Source: Dokdonella koreensis DS-123 (GTDB taxonomy: Bacteria; Pseudomonadota; Gammaproteobacteria; Xanthomonadales; Rhodanobacteraceae). Taken from it: DNA of 64,000 bases. The first letter of the stretch is position 1. Every line of letters starts with the position of its first letter. A program made the position numbers and the translations under genes. Where the stretch lies: the NCBI RefSeq assembly GCF_001632775.1, contig NZ_CP015249.1, positions 1,282,686 through 1,346,685 on the forward strand, given 5' to 3'. Below are positions 1 to 9,251 of this stretch, piece by piece. Below the pieces are notes generated by a model. The model saw nothing but the letters and a program-made list of their open reading frames with translations, made no database searches and had not been told where the DNA came from.

Positions 1-291
1 GAAGAAGCCGTAGTGGAGCGCGAAGAATCCCGCGGTACTGCGCTTGCCGGCGTCGGTCTCCGGCACCGGCTGGCCGCCCGAGCGCAGGCCCTGCGTGCTG
101 AACCGGCGCAGGTTCAGCATGCGATGGACGTTGAGGGCGCCGATCACCACGCTCTGCAGCCAGAACGGCCACATCAGCATCGCCACCGGCCAGTCGTGCC
201 AGAGCGCCATCCCCAGCACCAGGACGTTCGAGCCGAGCAGGGCGAGATACTCGCGCCGGGGCGGGGCGGCAGGGGCGGCGGTGCGCGTCAT
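1..291 (-). CDS. DUF6498-family membrane protein, N-terminal part (runs off window)
   Basis: Reading leftwards from the ATG at 291, the frame is open for 97 codons to the window edge. The N-terminal part has two hydrophobic segments (about residues 15-30 and 33-52). It then has a conserved-looking stretch with FSTQGL, a GxxxPETDAxKR-like loop and TAGFFALHYGFF. I recognise this pattern from the DUF6498 family of multi-pass membrane proteins, whose biochemical function is unknown. The gene is divergent from the NYN-domain gene on the plus strand, with about 70 nt between starts. The C-terminal part is outside the window, so length and completeness cannot be judged. Confidence 0.75.
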   Translation of the reverse strand, partial: MTRTAAPAAPPRREYLALLGSNVLVLGMALWHDWPVAMLMWPFWLQSVVIGALNVHRMLNLRRFSTQGLRSGGQPVPETDAGKRSTAGFFALHYGFF

Positions 292-363
292 CGGCGGCTC
301 GCTCGTCGCGGGGACGACCGAAGGGTATACGATGGACCCACCCCCGTCAGCGAGATGCCCGGC

Positions 364-1107
364 ATGGCCTCACCGATCGGCAATACCCGCCTGGCCGTCC
401 TGATCGACGCCGACAACGCGCAGCCGGGCATCGTCGAGGGCCTGCTGGCCGAGGTGGCCAAGTACGGCATCGCCCACGTCAAGCGCAGCTACGGCGACTG
501 GACCGGGCCGCAGCTCAAGGGCTGGAAGGACGCGCTGCTGACCCATTCGATCCAGCCGATCCAGCAGTTCCGCTACACCACCGGCAAGAACGCCACCGAC
601 TCGGCGCTGATCATCGACGCGATGGACCTGTTGTACTCGGACCGTCTCGACGGCTTCTGCCTGGTATCGAGCGACAGCGACTTCACGCGGCTGGCCGCGC
701 GCATCCGCGAGTCCGGGCTGATCGTCTACGGCTTCGGCGAGAAGAAGACGCCCGAGCCCTTCGTCGCCGCCTGCGACAAGTTCATCTACACCGAGATCCT
801 GGTCGGCAAGGAAGACGACGGCGTGGCGATCGCGCCGCGCAGCGACCGCGAGCTCAAGCAGGACAAGCGTCTGCTGAACCTGCTGCGCAACGCCGCCGAC
901 GCCGCCTCCGACGATACCGGCTGGGCCAACCTCGGTGCCGTCGGCAGCACGATCGCCAAGCAGGCGCCGGAATTCGATTCGCGCAACTACGGCTATCGCA
1001 AGCTGCGCGACCTGGTCCAGGCGACGCGCCTGTTCGAGATCGAGGAGCGCCCGATCGGGGGCGGGCAGGCCAAGGCGGTCTACGTCCGCATCGCCCGCAA
1101 GCGCTGA
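364..1107 (+). CDS. NYN-domain / OST-HTH (LOTUS) protein, putative RNA-binding nuclease
   Basis: 247 residues. The N-terminal half is a NYN (PIN-like) domain. LAVLIDADNAQ near residue 10 gives the first acidic pair, and LVSSDSDFTRLAARIRESG near residue 100 gives the second. These Asp residues normally hold metal in this nuclease fold. After a charged linker, the C-terminal segment (about 165-235, RLLNLLRNA ... YGYRKLRDLVQ) fits the OST-HTH/LOTUS RNA-binding domain, a common bacterial partner of NYN. The reading frame is open upstream to position 13, but that part is low-complexity antisense of the divergent DUF6498 gene. I therefore start at 364; an ATG at 355 is the alternative. The substrate is unknown; RNA is inferred from the families. 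Confidence 0.85.
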   Translation: MASPIGNTRLAVLIDADNAQPGIVEGLLAEVAKYGIAHVKRSYGDWTGPQLKGWKDALLTHSIQPIQQFRYTTGKNATDSALIIDAMDLLYSDRLDGFCLVSSDSDFTRLAARIRESGLIVYGFGEKKTPEPFVAACDKFIYTEILVGKEDDGVAIAPRSDRELKQDKRLLNLLRNAADAASDDTGWANLGAVGSTIAKQAPEFDSRNYGYRKLRDLVQATRLFEIEERPIGGGQAKAVYVRIARKR

Positions 1108-1399
1108 TACGGCGCGTCCCGGGCCGCCTCCGGCGCGGCACCGTCTTTACGTTGCATTGCATCCGGGTCCGGCGGTGCGCGCCTGGGCAAGGGCATAATG
1201 GCGCGGTCGCTCCGGTCCGGGATGACCTCTGGCGCACAAGGCGGTCACGTCGATCGGTTAGGCTCGCGCCCGGCCGCGTTTCCGCCTTGGCTGCCGTCTC
1301 CCCCCTCGCTTGCGCATCGCCGATGAACCGACCCCACCGTCCCCGTTCCCCGTTCCGCCCTGGCCGCGGCCGTCGCGCGTGCAGCGGGAGCGCTTGAGC

Positions 1400-2464
1400 G
1401 TGCGCCCGGGAATCGTCCTCGGCCTGCTGGCCGCCACCGCGCTCGTCGCACTCGGCGGCTGCCGCACCGGCGACGGTGCGCCGGCGGGCACGGCGCCGCC
1501 GCCGGCGGTCAGGGTCACCACGGCGGTGCTGCAACCGCAGGCCTGGACCGACACCATCGAGGCGCTCGGTACCGCCAAGGCGAACGAATCGGTGACGCTG
1601 ACCGCGAAGATCACCGAGACGGTGCGCAAGGTCAATTTCAACGACGGCCAGGACGTGGCCGCCGGCGACGTGCTGGTCGAACTGACCTCGGGCCAGCAGG
1701 TGGCTGCGCTCGCCGAGGCACAGGCGACCTCGCGCGACGCCACCCGGCAGTTCGAGCGCCAGCAGGACCTGGTGCGCCAGGGGACGGTCTCGCGCGCGGT
1801 GTTCGACACTGCCCAGGCCACGCGCGATTCCAACAGCGCGCGCGTCAACGCGTTGCGCGCGCAGCTGGCCGACCGCGTCGTCACCGCGCCGTTCGCCGGC
1901 GTCCTGGGCCTGCGCCAAGTCAGCCCCGGCGCCCTGGTGCGGCCCGGCGACATCATCACCACGCTGGACGACATCTCGGTCATCAAGCTCGATTTCTCGC
2001 TGCCGGAAGTGCACCTGGCCGCCGTGGCGGCGGGGCAGTCGGTGGTCGCCCGCAGCCCGGCCTTCCCGGGGCGCAGTTTCGAGGGAACGGTGGTCTCGCT
2101 CGACTCGCGGATCGATCCGGTCACCCGTGCGTTCCAGGTGCGCGCCACGATTCCCAATCCCGATCGCGCGCTGCGCGGCGGCATGCTGCTGACGGTCGGC
2201 ATCCTGCGCCCGCAGCGCGAGGTGCTGGTCGTTCCCGAGATCGCGCTGGTCCAGGTCGGCACCGAGGCCTCGGTGTTCCGTGTCGGCGCCGACCAGCGCG
2301 TGGCGCAGGTCAAGGTCGTGCCCGGCGCGCGCCGGCGTGGCACCGTCGAGATCCGCGAGGGCCTGGCCACCGGCGACCGCATCGTCGTCGACGGCACGGT
2401 CAAGCTGCGCGACGGTGTGCAGGTCGCCGAGGCGGCGGCCACCGCCGGAGCCGAGCCGGGATGA
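1400..2464 (+). CDS. RND efflux periplasmic adaptor (membrane-fusion lipoprotein)
   Basis: About 354 residues of an AcrA/MexA-type adaptor. The N-terminus has a hydrophobic run ending in the lipobox LGGC, so it should be an inner-membrane-anchored lipoprotein. The barrel-sandwich part follows (RVTTAVLQPQ ... NFNDGQDVAAGDVLVEL), then a short helical hairpin rich in Gln/Ala, the second lipoyl half (VVTAPFAGVLGLRQVSPGALV), and the beta-barrel and membrane-proximal domains. GTG 1400 is chosen because GGGAG lies about 10 nt upstream; TTG 1394 is also possible. The gene sits 52 nt before the RND pump it should serve. No outer-membrane factor is encoded next to it, so a shared TolC is likely. Confidence 0.87.
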   Translation: MRPGIVLGLLAATALVALGGCRTGDGAPAGTAPPPAVRVTTAVLQPQAWTDTIEALGTAKANESVTLTAKITETVRKVNFNDGQDVAAGDVLVELTSGQQVAALAEAQATSRDATRQFERQQDLVRQGTVSRAVFDTAQATRDSNSARVNALRAQLADRVVTAPFAGVLGLRQVSPGALVRPGDIITTLDDISVIKLDFSLPEVHLAAVAAGQSVVARSPAFPGRSFEGTVVSLDSRIDPVTRAFQVRATIPNPDRALRGGMLLTVGILRPQREVLVVPEIALVQVGTEASVFRVGADQRVAQVKVVPGARRRGTVEIREGLATGDRIVVDGTVKLRDGVQVAEAAATAGAEPG

Positions 2465-2516
2465 GCGGCGGCACGGTCCGCCTGCGCGCGGTGACGGCCG
2501 TCGCCGCGGAGACGCC

Positions 2517-5500
2517 ATGAACCTGTCCGACCTGTCGATCCGGCGCCCGGTCTTCGCGACCGTCGTCAGCCTGCTGCTGGTGGTGCTCGGCGCGATGGCG
2601 TTCACGCGCCTGACGCTGCGCGAGCTGCCGGCGATCGACCCGCCGATCGTCTCGGTCGACGTGACCTATCCGGGCGCCTCGGCCGCCGTCGTCGAGACGC
2701 GCGTCACCCAGATCCTGGAGGATGCGCTGGCCGGCATCGAGGGCGTGGACACGATCGACTCGCGCAGCCAGAACGGCCGTGCCAGCGTGACGATCGAGTT
2801 CACGCTCAGCCGCGACATCGAGGCGGCCGCCAACGACGTGCGCGACGCCGTCAGCCGCGTGCAGGACCGCATGCCGGAGGAGGCCGATCCGCCGCAGATC
2901 GCCAAGGTCGAGAGCGACGCGGAAGTGATCCTGTGGCTCAACATGCGCTCGGATCGCCTCGATCCACTCGCGCTGACCGACTACGCCGACCGCTACGTGG
3001 TGGACCGGCTGTCGGCACTCGACGGCGTCGCCCGCGTGCAGATGGCCGGCGGCCAGCGCTACGCGATGCGCATCTGGCTGGACCGCGAGGCGCTGGCCGC
3101 GCGCGGGCTGGCGGTTTCCGACGTCGAGGCCGCGCTGCTGCGCGAGAACGTGGAGCTGCCGGCCGGCCGCATCGAATCGGACACCCGCGACTTCACGCTG
3201 CGCGTGCAGCGCAGCTACCAGACGCCCGAGGACTTCGCGCGGATGACGCTGGCCAAGGGCGAGGGCGACGGCTACCTGGTCCGCCTCGGCGACGTCGCCA
3301 CCGTCGAACGCGCGTCCGAGGAACGGCGCGCCTACCTGCGCAGCAACGGCCAGCCGAACCTCGGCCTCGGCATCGTCAAGACCTCGACCGCGAACAGCCT
3401 CGACGTCGCACGGGCCGCCCGTGCCGAGGCCGAGCGCATCCAGGAGTCGCTGCCGCCGGGGACCGACATCTTCGCCGCGTTCGACACCACGCTGTTCATC
3501 GAGGCCGCCGTCGAGCGCGTCTACGCGACGCTGATCGAGGCCGGCGTGCTGGTCGTCATCGTGATCTTCCTGTTCCTCGGCAGCCTGCGCTCGGCGGTGA
3601 TCCCGGCCGTCACGGTGCCGGTCTGCCTGATTTCCGCGTTCATCGCGCTGTACGCGTTCGGCTTCACGATCAACCTGCTGACGCTGCTGGCGCTGGTGCT
3701 GTGCATCGGCCTGGTGGTGGACGATGCGATCGTCGTGCTCGAGAACATCCAGCGGCGCGCCGACCTCGGCGAGCCGGCGCTGGTGGCGGCGCGGCGCGGC
3801 ACGCGCCAGGTCGCCTTCGCCGTGATCGCGACGACCGCCGTGCTGGTCGCGGTGTTCCTGCCGGTCGGCTTCATGGAAGGCAACACCGGGCGCCTGTTCC
3901 GCGAGCTGTCGGTGGCATTGGCCGGTGCCGTCGCGCTGTCGGCCTTCGTCGCGCTGACGCTGACGCCGATGATGTCGTCCAAGCTGGTGCGGCCGCACCG
4001 GGCGCCGCGCGGCTTCAACGCCTTCGTCAACCGCAGACTCGACCGCCTGACCCAGGCCTATCGCCGCCAAGTCGAGCGCACCAGCGGCCACCCGGTGCTG
4101 TTCGGCGTGCTGATGCTCGCGGCCTTCGCCGCCAGCGCCGTGCTGCTGCGCGTGGTGCCGGCCGAGCTGGCGCCGACCGAGGACCGCGGCGTATTCCAGG
4201 TGCAGATCACCGGGCCGGAAGGGGCCGGCTTCGACTACACGGTCGAGCAGGTGCACCAGGTCGAGCGGACGTTCATGGGGCTGATCGACGGCGACGGCCC
4301 GATCGAGCGCGTCAACACGCGCGTGCCCGGCGGCTGGAGCGCCAGCGAGGAAATGCACGCGGGCCAGGCGACGGTGTTCCTGAAGCCGTGGAGCGAGCGC
4401 AGCGAATCGACCACCGCGATCGCCGACCGCCTGCGGCGCGACCTGACCGCCCTGCCGGGCGTGCGCGCGCTGCCGCAGGTGCGCAGCGGCCTGATCCGGG
4501 GTGGCGGCCAGCCGGTGCGCGTCGTGCTCGGCGGCCCGGACTACGCCGAGCTGGCCACCTGGCGCGACCGCATGCTGGTGCGCATGGAACAGAATCCGGG
4601 CCTGTTCGCGGTCGATTCGGACTACAAGGAGACACGGCCGCAGCTGCGCGTGGAGATCGACCACGCCCGCGCCGCCGACCTCGGCGTCTCGGCGCAGGAG
4701 ATCGGCCGCACCCTGGAAACGATGATGGGCTCCCGCCGCGTGACCACCTACGTGCAGGACGGCGAGGAATACGAAGTCATGCTGCAGGCGCGCCGCGACA
4801 ACCGCGCTGCGCCGGCGGACCTGGACAACCTCTACGTCCGCTCGCAGCGCAGCGGCGAGCTGATCCCGCTGGCCAACCTGGTGACCCTGAGCGAGCTGGC
4901 CGAGCCGGGGCAGTTCAACCGCTTCAACCGGCTGCGCGCGATCACGCTGTCGGCCGGCCTCACGCCCGGCACCACGCTCGGCGAGGCGCTGACCTGGATC
5001 GAGCAGGTCGCCGCCGAGGAGCTCCCGCCGACCGCGCTGATCGACTACAAGGGCGACAGCCGCGAGTACAAGAAGGCCGGCGGCGCGGTGGTCGTCACCT
5101 TCGGGTTGGCGCTGCTGATCGTCTACCTGGTGCTGGCCGCGCAGTTCGAGAGCTTCATCCACCCGCTGGTCATCATGCTGACGGTGCCGCTGGCGGTGCT
5201 CGGCGCACTGATCGGCCTGTGGCTGACCGGCGGCACGTTGAACCTGTTCAGCCAGATCGGCATCGTCATGCTGATCGGCCTGGCCGCCAAGAACGGCATC
5301 CTGATCGTCGAGTTCGCCAACCAGCTGCGTGACGAAGGCCGCAGCATCGGCGAGGCGATCGCGGAAGCCGCCGCCGTGCGGCTGCGCCCGATCCTGATGA
5401 CCTCGGTGGCGACGATCGCCGGCGCCGTGCCGCTGGTGGTCGCCGGCGGGCCCGGCTCGGCCAGCCGCTCGACGATCGGCGTGGTCGTGATCTTCGGCGT

Positions 5501-5642
5501 CGCGTTCTCGACCTTGCTGTCGCTGTACGTGGTGCCCTCGTTCTATGCGCTGCTGGCGCCGTTCACGCGCTCGCCCGAGGCGCTGGCGCGCACGCTCGAG
5601 CGCCTCGAGCAGGAGACGCCGGACGTCGGTGGCGCGGCATGA
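2517..5642 (+). CDS. HAE1-type RND multidrug efflux permease
   Basis: 1041 residues, the normal size for AcrB-like pumps. It starts MNLSDLSIRRPVFATVVS, the usual N-terminal amphipathic helix and TM1. TM4 carries GLVVDDAIVVLENIQRR, with the adjacent Asp pair of the proton relay. TM10 carries AAKNGILIVEFA with the matching Lys. Two large periplasmic porter/docking loops lie between TM1-TM2 and TM7-TM8. The Asp pair in a VDDA context marks the hydrophobe/amphiphile class rather than the metal class. It should exchange protons for amphiphilic compounds with the adaptor immediately upstream. It ends in ATGA overlap with the GNAT gene, suggesting translational coupling. Confidence 0.93.
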   Translation: MNLSDLSIRRPVFATVVSLLLVVLGAMAFTRLTLRELPAIDPPIVSVDVTYPGASAAVVETRVTQILEDALAGIEGVDTIDSRSQNGRASVTIEFTLSRDIEAAANDVRDAVSRVQDRMPEEADPPQIAKVESDAEVILWLNMRSDRLDPLALTDYADRYVVDRLSALDGVARVQMAGGQRYAMRIWLDREALAARGLAVSDVEAALLRENVELPAGRIESDTRDFTLRVQRSYQTPEDFARMTLAKGEGDGYLVRLGDVATVERASEERRAYLRSNGQPNLGLGIVKTSTANSLDVARAARAEAERIQESLPPGTDIFAAFDTTLFIEAAVERVYATLIEAGVLVVIVIFLFLGSLRSAVIPAVTVPVCLISAFIALYAFGFTINLLTLLALVLCIGLVVDDAIVVLENIQRRADLGEPALVAARRGTRQVAFAVIATTAVLVAVFLPVGFMEGNTGRLFRELSVALAGAVALSAFVALTLTPMMSSKLVRPHRAPRGFNAFVNRRLDRLTQAYRRQVERTSGHPVLFGVLMLAAFAASAVLLRVVPAELAPTEDRGVFQVQITGPEGAGFDYTVEQVHQVERTFMGLIDGDGPIERVNTRVPGGWSASEEMHAGQATVFLKPWSERSESTTAIADRLRRDLTALPGVRALPQVRSGLIRGGGQPVRVVLGGPDYAELATWRDRMLVRMEQNPGLFAVDSDYKETRPQLRVEIDHARAADLGVSAQEIGRTLETMMGSRRVTTYVQDGEEYEVMLQARRDNRAAPADLDNLYVRSQRSGELIPLANLVTLSELAEPGQFNRFNRLRAITLSAGLTPGTTLGEALTWIEQVAAEELPPTALIDYKGDSREYKKAGGAVVVTFGLALLIVYLVLAAQFESFIHPLVIMLTVPLAVLGALIGLWLTGGTLNLFSQIGIVMLIGLAAKNGILIVEFANQLRDEGRSIGEAIAEAAAVRLRPILMTSVATIAGAVPLVVAGGPGSASRSTIGVVVIFGVAFSTLLSLYVVPSFYALLAPFTRSPEALARTLERLEQETPDVGGAA

Positions 5643-6184
5643 GCGGCGATGAGGCGGTCCTCGCCGGCGAGGGGTTCGTCCTGCGGCCGTGGCGCGCGGA
5701 CGATGCCGTTTCGCTGCAGCGGCATGCCGACGATGCCGAGGTCTCGCGCTTCCTGTCCGATCGTTTCCCGTTTCCGTACACCGCGGCCGACGCCGCGGCG
5801 TTCCTCGCCGGCCCGGTATCGGGCCGCCTGGTGCGCGCGATCGAGATCGACGGCGCCGCCGTCGGTGGCATCGGCGCCGAGCCCGGCCACGACATCTTCC
5901 GCCTGACGGCATCGATCGGCTACTGGCTGGGACGCGCCTACTGGGGCCGTGGCCTGATGCGGCGGGCCGTGGACCACTGGAGCACGCACCTGCTGGCCCG
6001 GTATCCGTTCGAGCGCCTCGAGGCCCGGGTCGCCGCCGCCAATCCCGCCTCGGCGCGCATGCTCGAGCACGCCGGTTTCCACCTGGAGGGCCGCCAGCGC
6101 CGCGCCATGGTCAAGCGCGGTGAGATACTGGACGTCCTGGTCTACGTCCGCCTGCGTTCGGCGCAGGACGACCGGCCCCTCTGA
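5639..6184 (+). CDS. GNAT acetyltransferase, RimJ/RimL type
   Basis: 181 residues with the RimJ/RimL pattern. It opens with LRPWRADDAVSLQRHADD, has a central strand-helix unit around GYWLGRAYWGRGLM (the acetyl-CoA pyrophosphate loop, R/Q-x-x-G-x-G/A like), and then the NPASARMLEHAGFHLEG motif typical of these enzymes. Family members acetylate protein N-termini, amino acids or antibiotics; the acceptor here cannot be told. Its ATG overlaps the stop of the RND pump by 4 nt, so it is probably the last or middle gene of that operon. The methyltransferase follows 10 nt later. Confidence 0.88.
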   Translation: MSGDEAVLAGEGFVLRPWRADDAVSLQRHADDAEVSRFLSDRFPFPYTAADAAAFLAGPVSGRLVRAIEIDGAAVGGIGAEPGHDIFRLTASIGYWLGRAYWGRGLMRRAVDHWSTHLLARYPFERLEARVAAANPASARMLEHAGFHLEGRQRRAMVKRGEILDVLVYVRLRSAQDDRPL

Positions 6185-6194
6185 AGGTATCGCC

Positions 6195-7043
6195 ATGTCC
6201 GACCGTCGACCGCGACGTCCCGGCCCGCTCGCCGCTTCGCCGTGGCGCGAGGCGCGGCGGCCGCCGGCTGCTGCGCCCGCTGAAGCCGCATCCACGCGCG
6301 CACCGGCCGAGCAACGCCTGTACGGCCTCAACGCCTGCCTGGCCGCGTTCGCGCACCGGCCCGAGGACCTGCGCAAGGTCTACCTGCTCGAATCGCGCAT
6401 CGCCGCACTGAAGCCGATACTGGCCTGGTGTGTCGGGCATCGCCTCGGCTACCGCGTGGTCGAGGCCGACGACCTGGACAAGCTGACCGGTTCACGCCAT
6501 CACGAGGGCGTGTGCTTCGACCTGCGCCGGCGCGAGCCGCTCGCACTCGACGCGCTGATCGCCGCGCAGCCGGCGGAGCGTGATTCGCTGCTGGTCTGGC
6601 TCGACGGCGTCGGCAACCCGCACAACCTCGGCGCGGTGCTGCGCAGTGCCGCGCACTTCGGCGTCGGCGGCGTGATCGTGCCGGCCGCGTCCGCGCTCGA
6701 CCTGTCCGGCGCCGCCGCGCGCGTCGCCGAAGGTGGCGCCGAGGCGGTCGCACTGGCCCGCATCGACGATGCGCGTGCCGCGTTCGCCGCGCTGCGCCGT
6801 GCCGGCTACGTGATCGGCGCGACCGTGCCGCGCGACGGCACGCCGCTCTACGAAGCCGCGCTGCCGCGCCGGCTGGTGCTGGTGTTCGGTGCCGAAGGCG
6901 AGGGCATGGACCGGGCCTTGGTGCAGGCAGCCGACCTGTGCCTGACGATCCCCGGCAGCGGCGCGGTCGAGAGCCTCAACATCGCCGCCAGCGCGGCGGT
7001 GGCGTTCGCGGAATGGTGGCGGCAGGTGCGCGTCGGCGGCTGA
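6195..7043 (+). CDS. TrmH/SpoU-family RNA 2-prime-O-methyltransferase
   Basis: 282 residues. An arginine- and proline-rich disordered N-terminus (about 1-40) precedes the substrate-binding domain (YGLNACLAAFAHRPEDLRKVYL). The SPOUT catalytic domain follows with all three motifs: GNPHNLGAVLRSAAHFG (motif 1, Asn and Arg), VFGAEGEGMDR (motif 2) and IPGSGAVESLNIAASAAVAF (motif 3, the knot and SAM site). The enzyme should methylate a ribose in tRNA or rRNA. The extended N-terminus resembles the YfiF group, whose target is not settled, so no symbol is given. A GAAGG ribosome site lies 8 nt before the ATG. Confidence 0.9.
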   Translation: MSDRRPRRPGPLAASPWREARRPPAAAPAEAASTRAPAEQRLYGLNACLAAFAHRPEDLRKVYLLESRIAALKPILAWCVGHRLGYRVVEADDLDKLTGSRHHEGVCFDLRRREPLALDALIAAQPAERDSLLVWLDGVGNPHNLGAVLRSAAHFGVGGVIVPAASALDLSGAAARVAEGGAEAVALARIDDARAAFAALRRAGYVIGATVPRDGTPLYEAALPRRLVLVFGAEGEGMDRALVQAADLCLTIPGSGAVESLNIAASAAVAFAEWWRQVRVGG

Positions 7044-7153
7044 TGCGCTGCCGCGCCTGAGCGGTAGACCACGGGGGATGCCCGGTCGATCGACTGCGCT
7101 CGATCTTGGTGTCCGCCCGACTCGTCGTGCGTGCGGACTCGCCCGGCCAGGCA

Positions 7154-7187
7154 TGCCTCGTTCGAGGCAGCTGCCTGCGGCGCAGGC
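7154..7187. terminator. Two adjacent hairpins between convergent genes
   Basis: TGCCTCG-TT-CGAGGCA (7154-7169) is followed at once by GCCTGC-GGC-GCAGGC (7173-7187). They sit in the 169-nt gap between the 3-prime ends of the methyltransferase (+) and the Asp-box protein (-). No T-run follows on either strand, so factor-independent termination is only a possibility. Confidence 0.35.
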
Positions 7188-7212
7188 GCGGAGCGATGCG
7201 TTCGGCTCGCCG

Positions 7213-9180
7213 CTAAAGCGGCTCGAAATCGTTCGTCGCGATGCGCTCGGTCACGACCGGCGAACGCACGCGCACGCCACCGGTGGTGTTGCTGCTCAGC
7301 ACGACATGGCTGAGTCCGCCGACGCAGCTGGTCACGATCGCGGTGGCGCCCTGGACCGTCGTGTCGAGGGTTTCGGCCGTCCAGGTCAGGCCGCGATCGT
7401 GGGAGCGGTGGAACGTGGCGCTGGTGAACGCGTAGACGGTCCGGTCGTCGCAGGCGTCGAAGGCCAGCAACGGAGCCGGCCAGCCCGGCAAGTTGCCGCG
7501 TGTGTGCCAGCTGTCGCCGCCGTCCATGGACCAGTAAACCGGCACCATGCCGCTGCCTCCGGCGGTCGCCAGCAGCACATGAGGTGCGCTCGGATGAACG
7601 GCTAGTGCCCCGAACGCCGGCGCGGTGACGACCGGCGTCATCGCCTCTCCGGAGCGGTCCGCACGTAGCAGGGTATATGCCAGGTCCGATCCGGCCAAGC
7701 CGTAGAGACGACTGCTGTAGCCGGCCGTGGCAGCGCGCAGGCTCCGCACGCCGGCCTGGACCTGCTGCCAGTGCAGGCCGCCGTCTTGCGACCAGAACAA
7801 CTGGCCGCTGGTGCTCGTAGCGGAAACGCGAGCTGGATCGACCCGGTCGTAGACGATGCTCAAGAACGATGCGTTGAACAGACCTGAATCGGAAGGCAGC
7901 GGTTGCCAGTTGAGACCGCCGTCGGTCGTCCGATAAACCTTCGGTCCTGCCGTTGTACGCGTGACGCTGGCCAGGGCGATCGCCGGATCGCGCGGATGAC
8001 GATCCACGCTCGAGGATATGTGGGTCGTTTCGGCGATGCCGGCACCCGCCTCCCAGGTCAGGCCTCGATCGAGGCTGACCCAGGGCCCGGCCTTGCCGAC
8101 GGCGATCAACGAGCCGTTCGAGCGATGACCGGCCAGGGCATTGATCTGAGCCAGCGGAATGCCGCGCGTACGCACGCTCCAGTGGCGGCCGGCATCGGTC
8201 GAGACCAGCGGGCCCGCCAGCGAAGAGCCGATCATCGTGCCGTCGGCCAGGACTGCCTGCAGACGTGCGTTGCGATCGCTCGGCACGAGCGTCCAGGTCA
8301 CACCGAAATCCAGGCTTTCGCCGAGCTGCTCCTCGTTCACATCGATGACGGTGGCCGCCGACCAAATCCGTCCGCTCTGCAGCGGGTCCGCGAACAAGCC
8401 GAGAATATCCCCCGAGGCGCCCCACACATGGTCGATGTCCTCGTTGTCGTAACGCAGCAGATTGGACACCCAGCCGCCGTCCGACGACCACAGCAGCGCG
8501 AGTACACCTGGCACGACCAGCACTTGCGAGGGCAACGGCATTTGCGGGCTCGGATTGCGCAGCAGGACGTCCCAGTTGGCGCCGCGGTCTCTCGAGAACA
8601 TCACGCGGCTGTCGCGCAGGACTGCGAAATAGCTGCCGTCTCTCGGATCGACCGCCATGCCGAGTGGCTGGAACGTGGCATCGGCGGTCAGCGACTGCCA
8701 GCTCAGACCGCCGTCGACCGACCGCATCGGCCGCGGCGATTGCCACCACAGGTACTCAGCGGAGGCGATCGCCAGCAGTTCAGTCCCGTGCGCCGGGATC
8801 GGATTGAACTGCAGTGCGTTCAATCGCGTACCGACGGCGATGGCGTCCCAGGTCGTGCCGCCGTCGGTGCTGCGCCAAAGCGAGGTGCCCGATGCGGCCA
8901 CGACGAGGTTCGGATCGTGCGGACTGGCCGTTATCGATTGGGCATAGCCGATCGCCGGGACACGCTGCCAGTTCGCCGCCTGATCGGTCGACCGGTACAG
9001 GCCTCCGTACGTGTTGGCGAGCATGACGCTACTCGATGCGACAACCTCCGAGGCGAAGCCGCCCTCCGGCCCGGTCAGCTGCCAGGTGGGCTGCTGCGCG
9101 AAGGCTGGCGTCGCTGCGGCCAGCGACAACGCCAGGCCCGCGACCTTCGTCGTGGTCGTGCTCATCCCGATCGAACGCAT
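7213..9180 (-). CDS. Secreted Asp-box (BNR) repeat beta-propeller protein
   Basis: 655 residues. The ATG at 9180 has a strong GGGAGGGGA ribosome site. A Sec signal peptide ends near AATPAFAQ (about residue 29). The body is about nine sialidase/sortilin-type Asp boxes of the form S-x-D-x-G-x-x-W, for example STDGGTTW, SVDGGLSW, SRDRGANW, SLDRGLTW, TTDGGLNW, SMDGGDSW and SHDRGLTW, spaced as in a multi-bladed propeller. No sialidase catalytic Arg-triad/Tyr arrangement was evident, so a binding role is more likely than hydrolysis. The C-terminus ERIATNDFEPL is a variant of the tail seen on four other secreted proteins here. The reading frame stays open far upstream, but that part is antisense of the M28 gene. 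Confidence 0.85.
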   Translation of the reverse strand: MRSIGMSTTTTKVAGLALSLAAATPAFAQQPTWQLTGPEGGFASEVVASSSVMLANTYGGLYRSTDQAANWQRVPAIGYAQSITASPHDPNLVVAASGTSLWRSTDGGTTWDAIAVGTRLNALQFNPIPAHGTELLAIASAEYLWWQSPRPMRSVDGGLSWQSLTADATFQPLGMAVDPRDGSYFAVLRDSRVMFSRDRGANWDVLLRNPSPQMPLPSQVLVVPGVLALLWSSDGGWVSNLLRYDNEDIDHVWGASGDILGLFADPLQSGRIWSAATVIDVNEEQLGESLDFGVTWTLVPSDRNARLQAVLADGTMIGSSLAGPLVSTDAGRHWSVRTRGIPLAQINALAGHRSNGSLIAVGKAGPWVSLDRGLTWEAGAGIAETTHISSSVDRHPRDPAIALASVTRTTAGPKVYRTTDGGLNWQPLPSDSGLFNASFLSIVYDRVDPARVSATSTSGQLFWSQDGGLHWQQVQAGVRSLRAATAGYSSRLYGLAGSDLAYTLLRADRSGEAMTPVVTAPAFGALAVHPSAPHVLLATAGGSGMVPVYWSMDGGDSWHTRGNLPGWPAPLLAFDACDDRTVYAFTSATFHRSHDRGLTWTAETLDTTVQGATAIVTSCVGGLSHVVLSSNTTGGVRVRSPVVTERIATNDFEPL

Positions 9181-9251
9181 CGCCGTCCCCTCCCGAAGCG
9201 AATGACATTCCGCGCCGGCCCCGACAGCGCCGGCTCCCGAGCCGAACCGTA

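Noticed and set aside
13-363. In-frame N-terminal extension of the NYN protein
   Set aside because: The codons overlap the divergent DUF6498 gene, and the peptide is low-complexity and unlike any NYN protein.
1108-1399. Promoter or small RNA between the NYN gene and the RND adaptor
   Set aside because: A CATAAT near 1194 has no -35 at proper distance, and no tRNA-like or stable terminator fold was found.
2400-5912. Long minus-strand frame opposite the HAE1 pump, and similar frames opposite the other RND pumps and the kinase
   Set aside because: Repetitive Arg/Gln/His/Asp composition and no recognisable domain. These are antisense shadows of high-GC genes.
7213-9180. Sialidase activity for the Asp-box proteins
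   Set aside because: Asp boxes alone occur in many propellers. The catalytic Arg triad, Tyr and Glu of sialidases were not recognisable.
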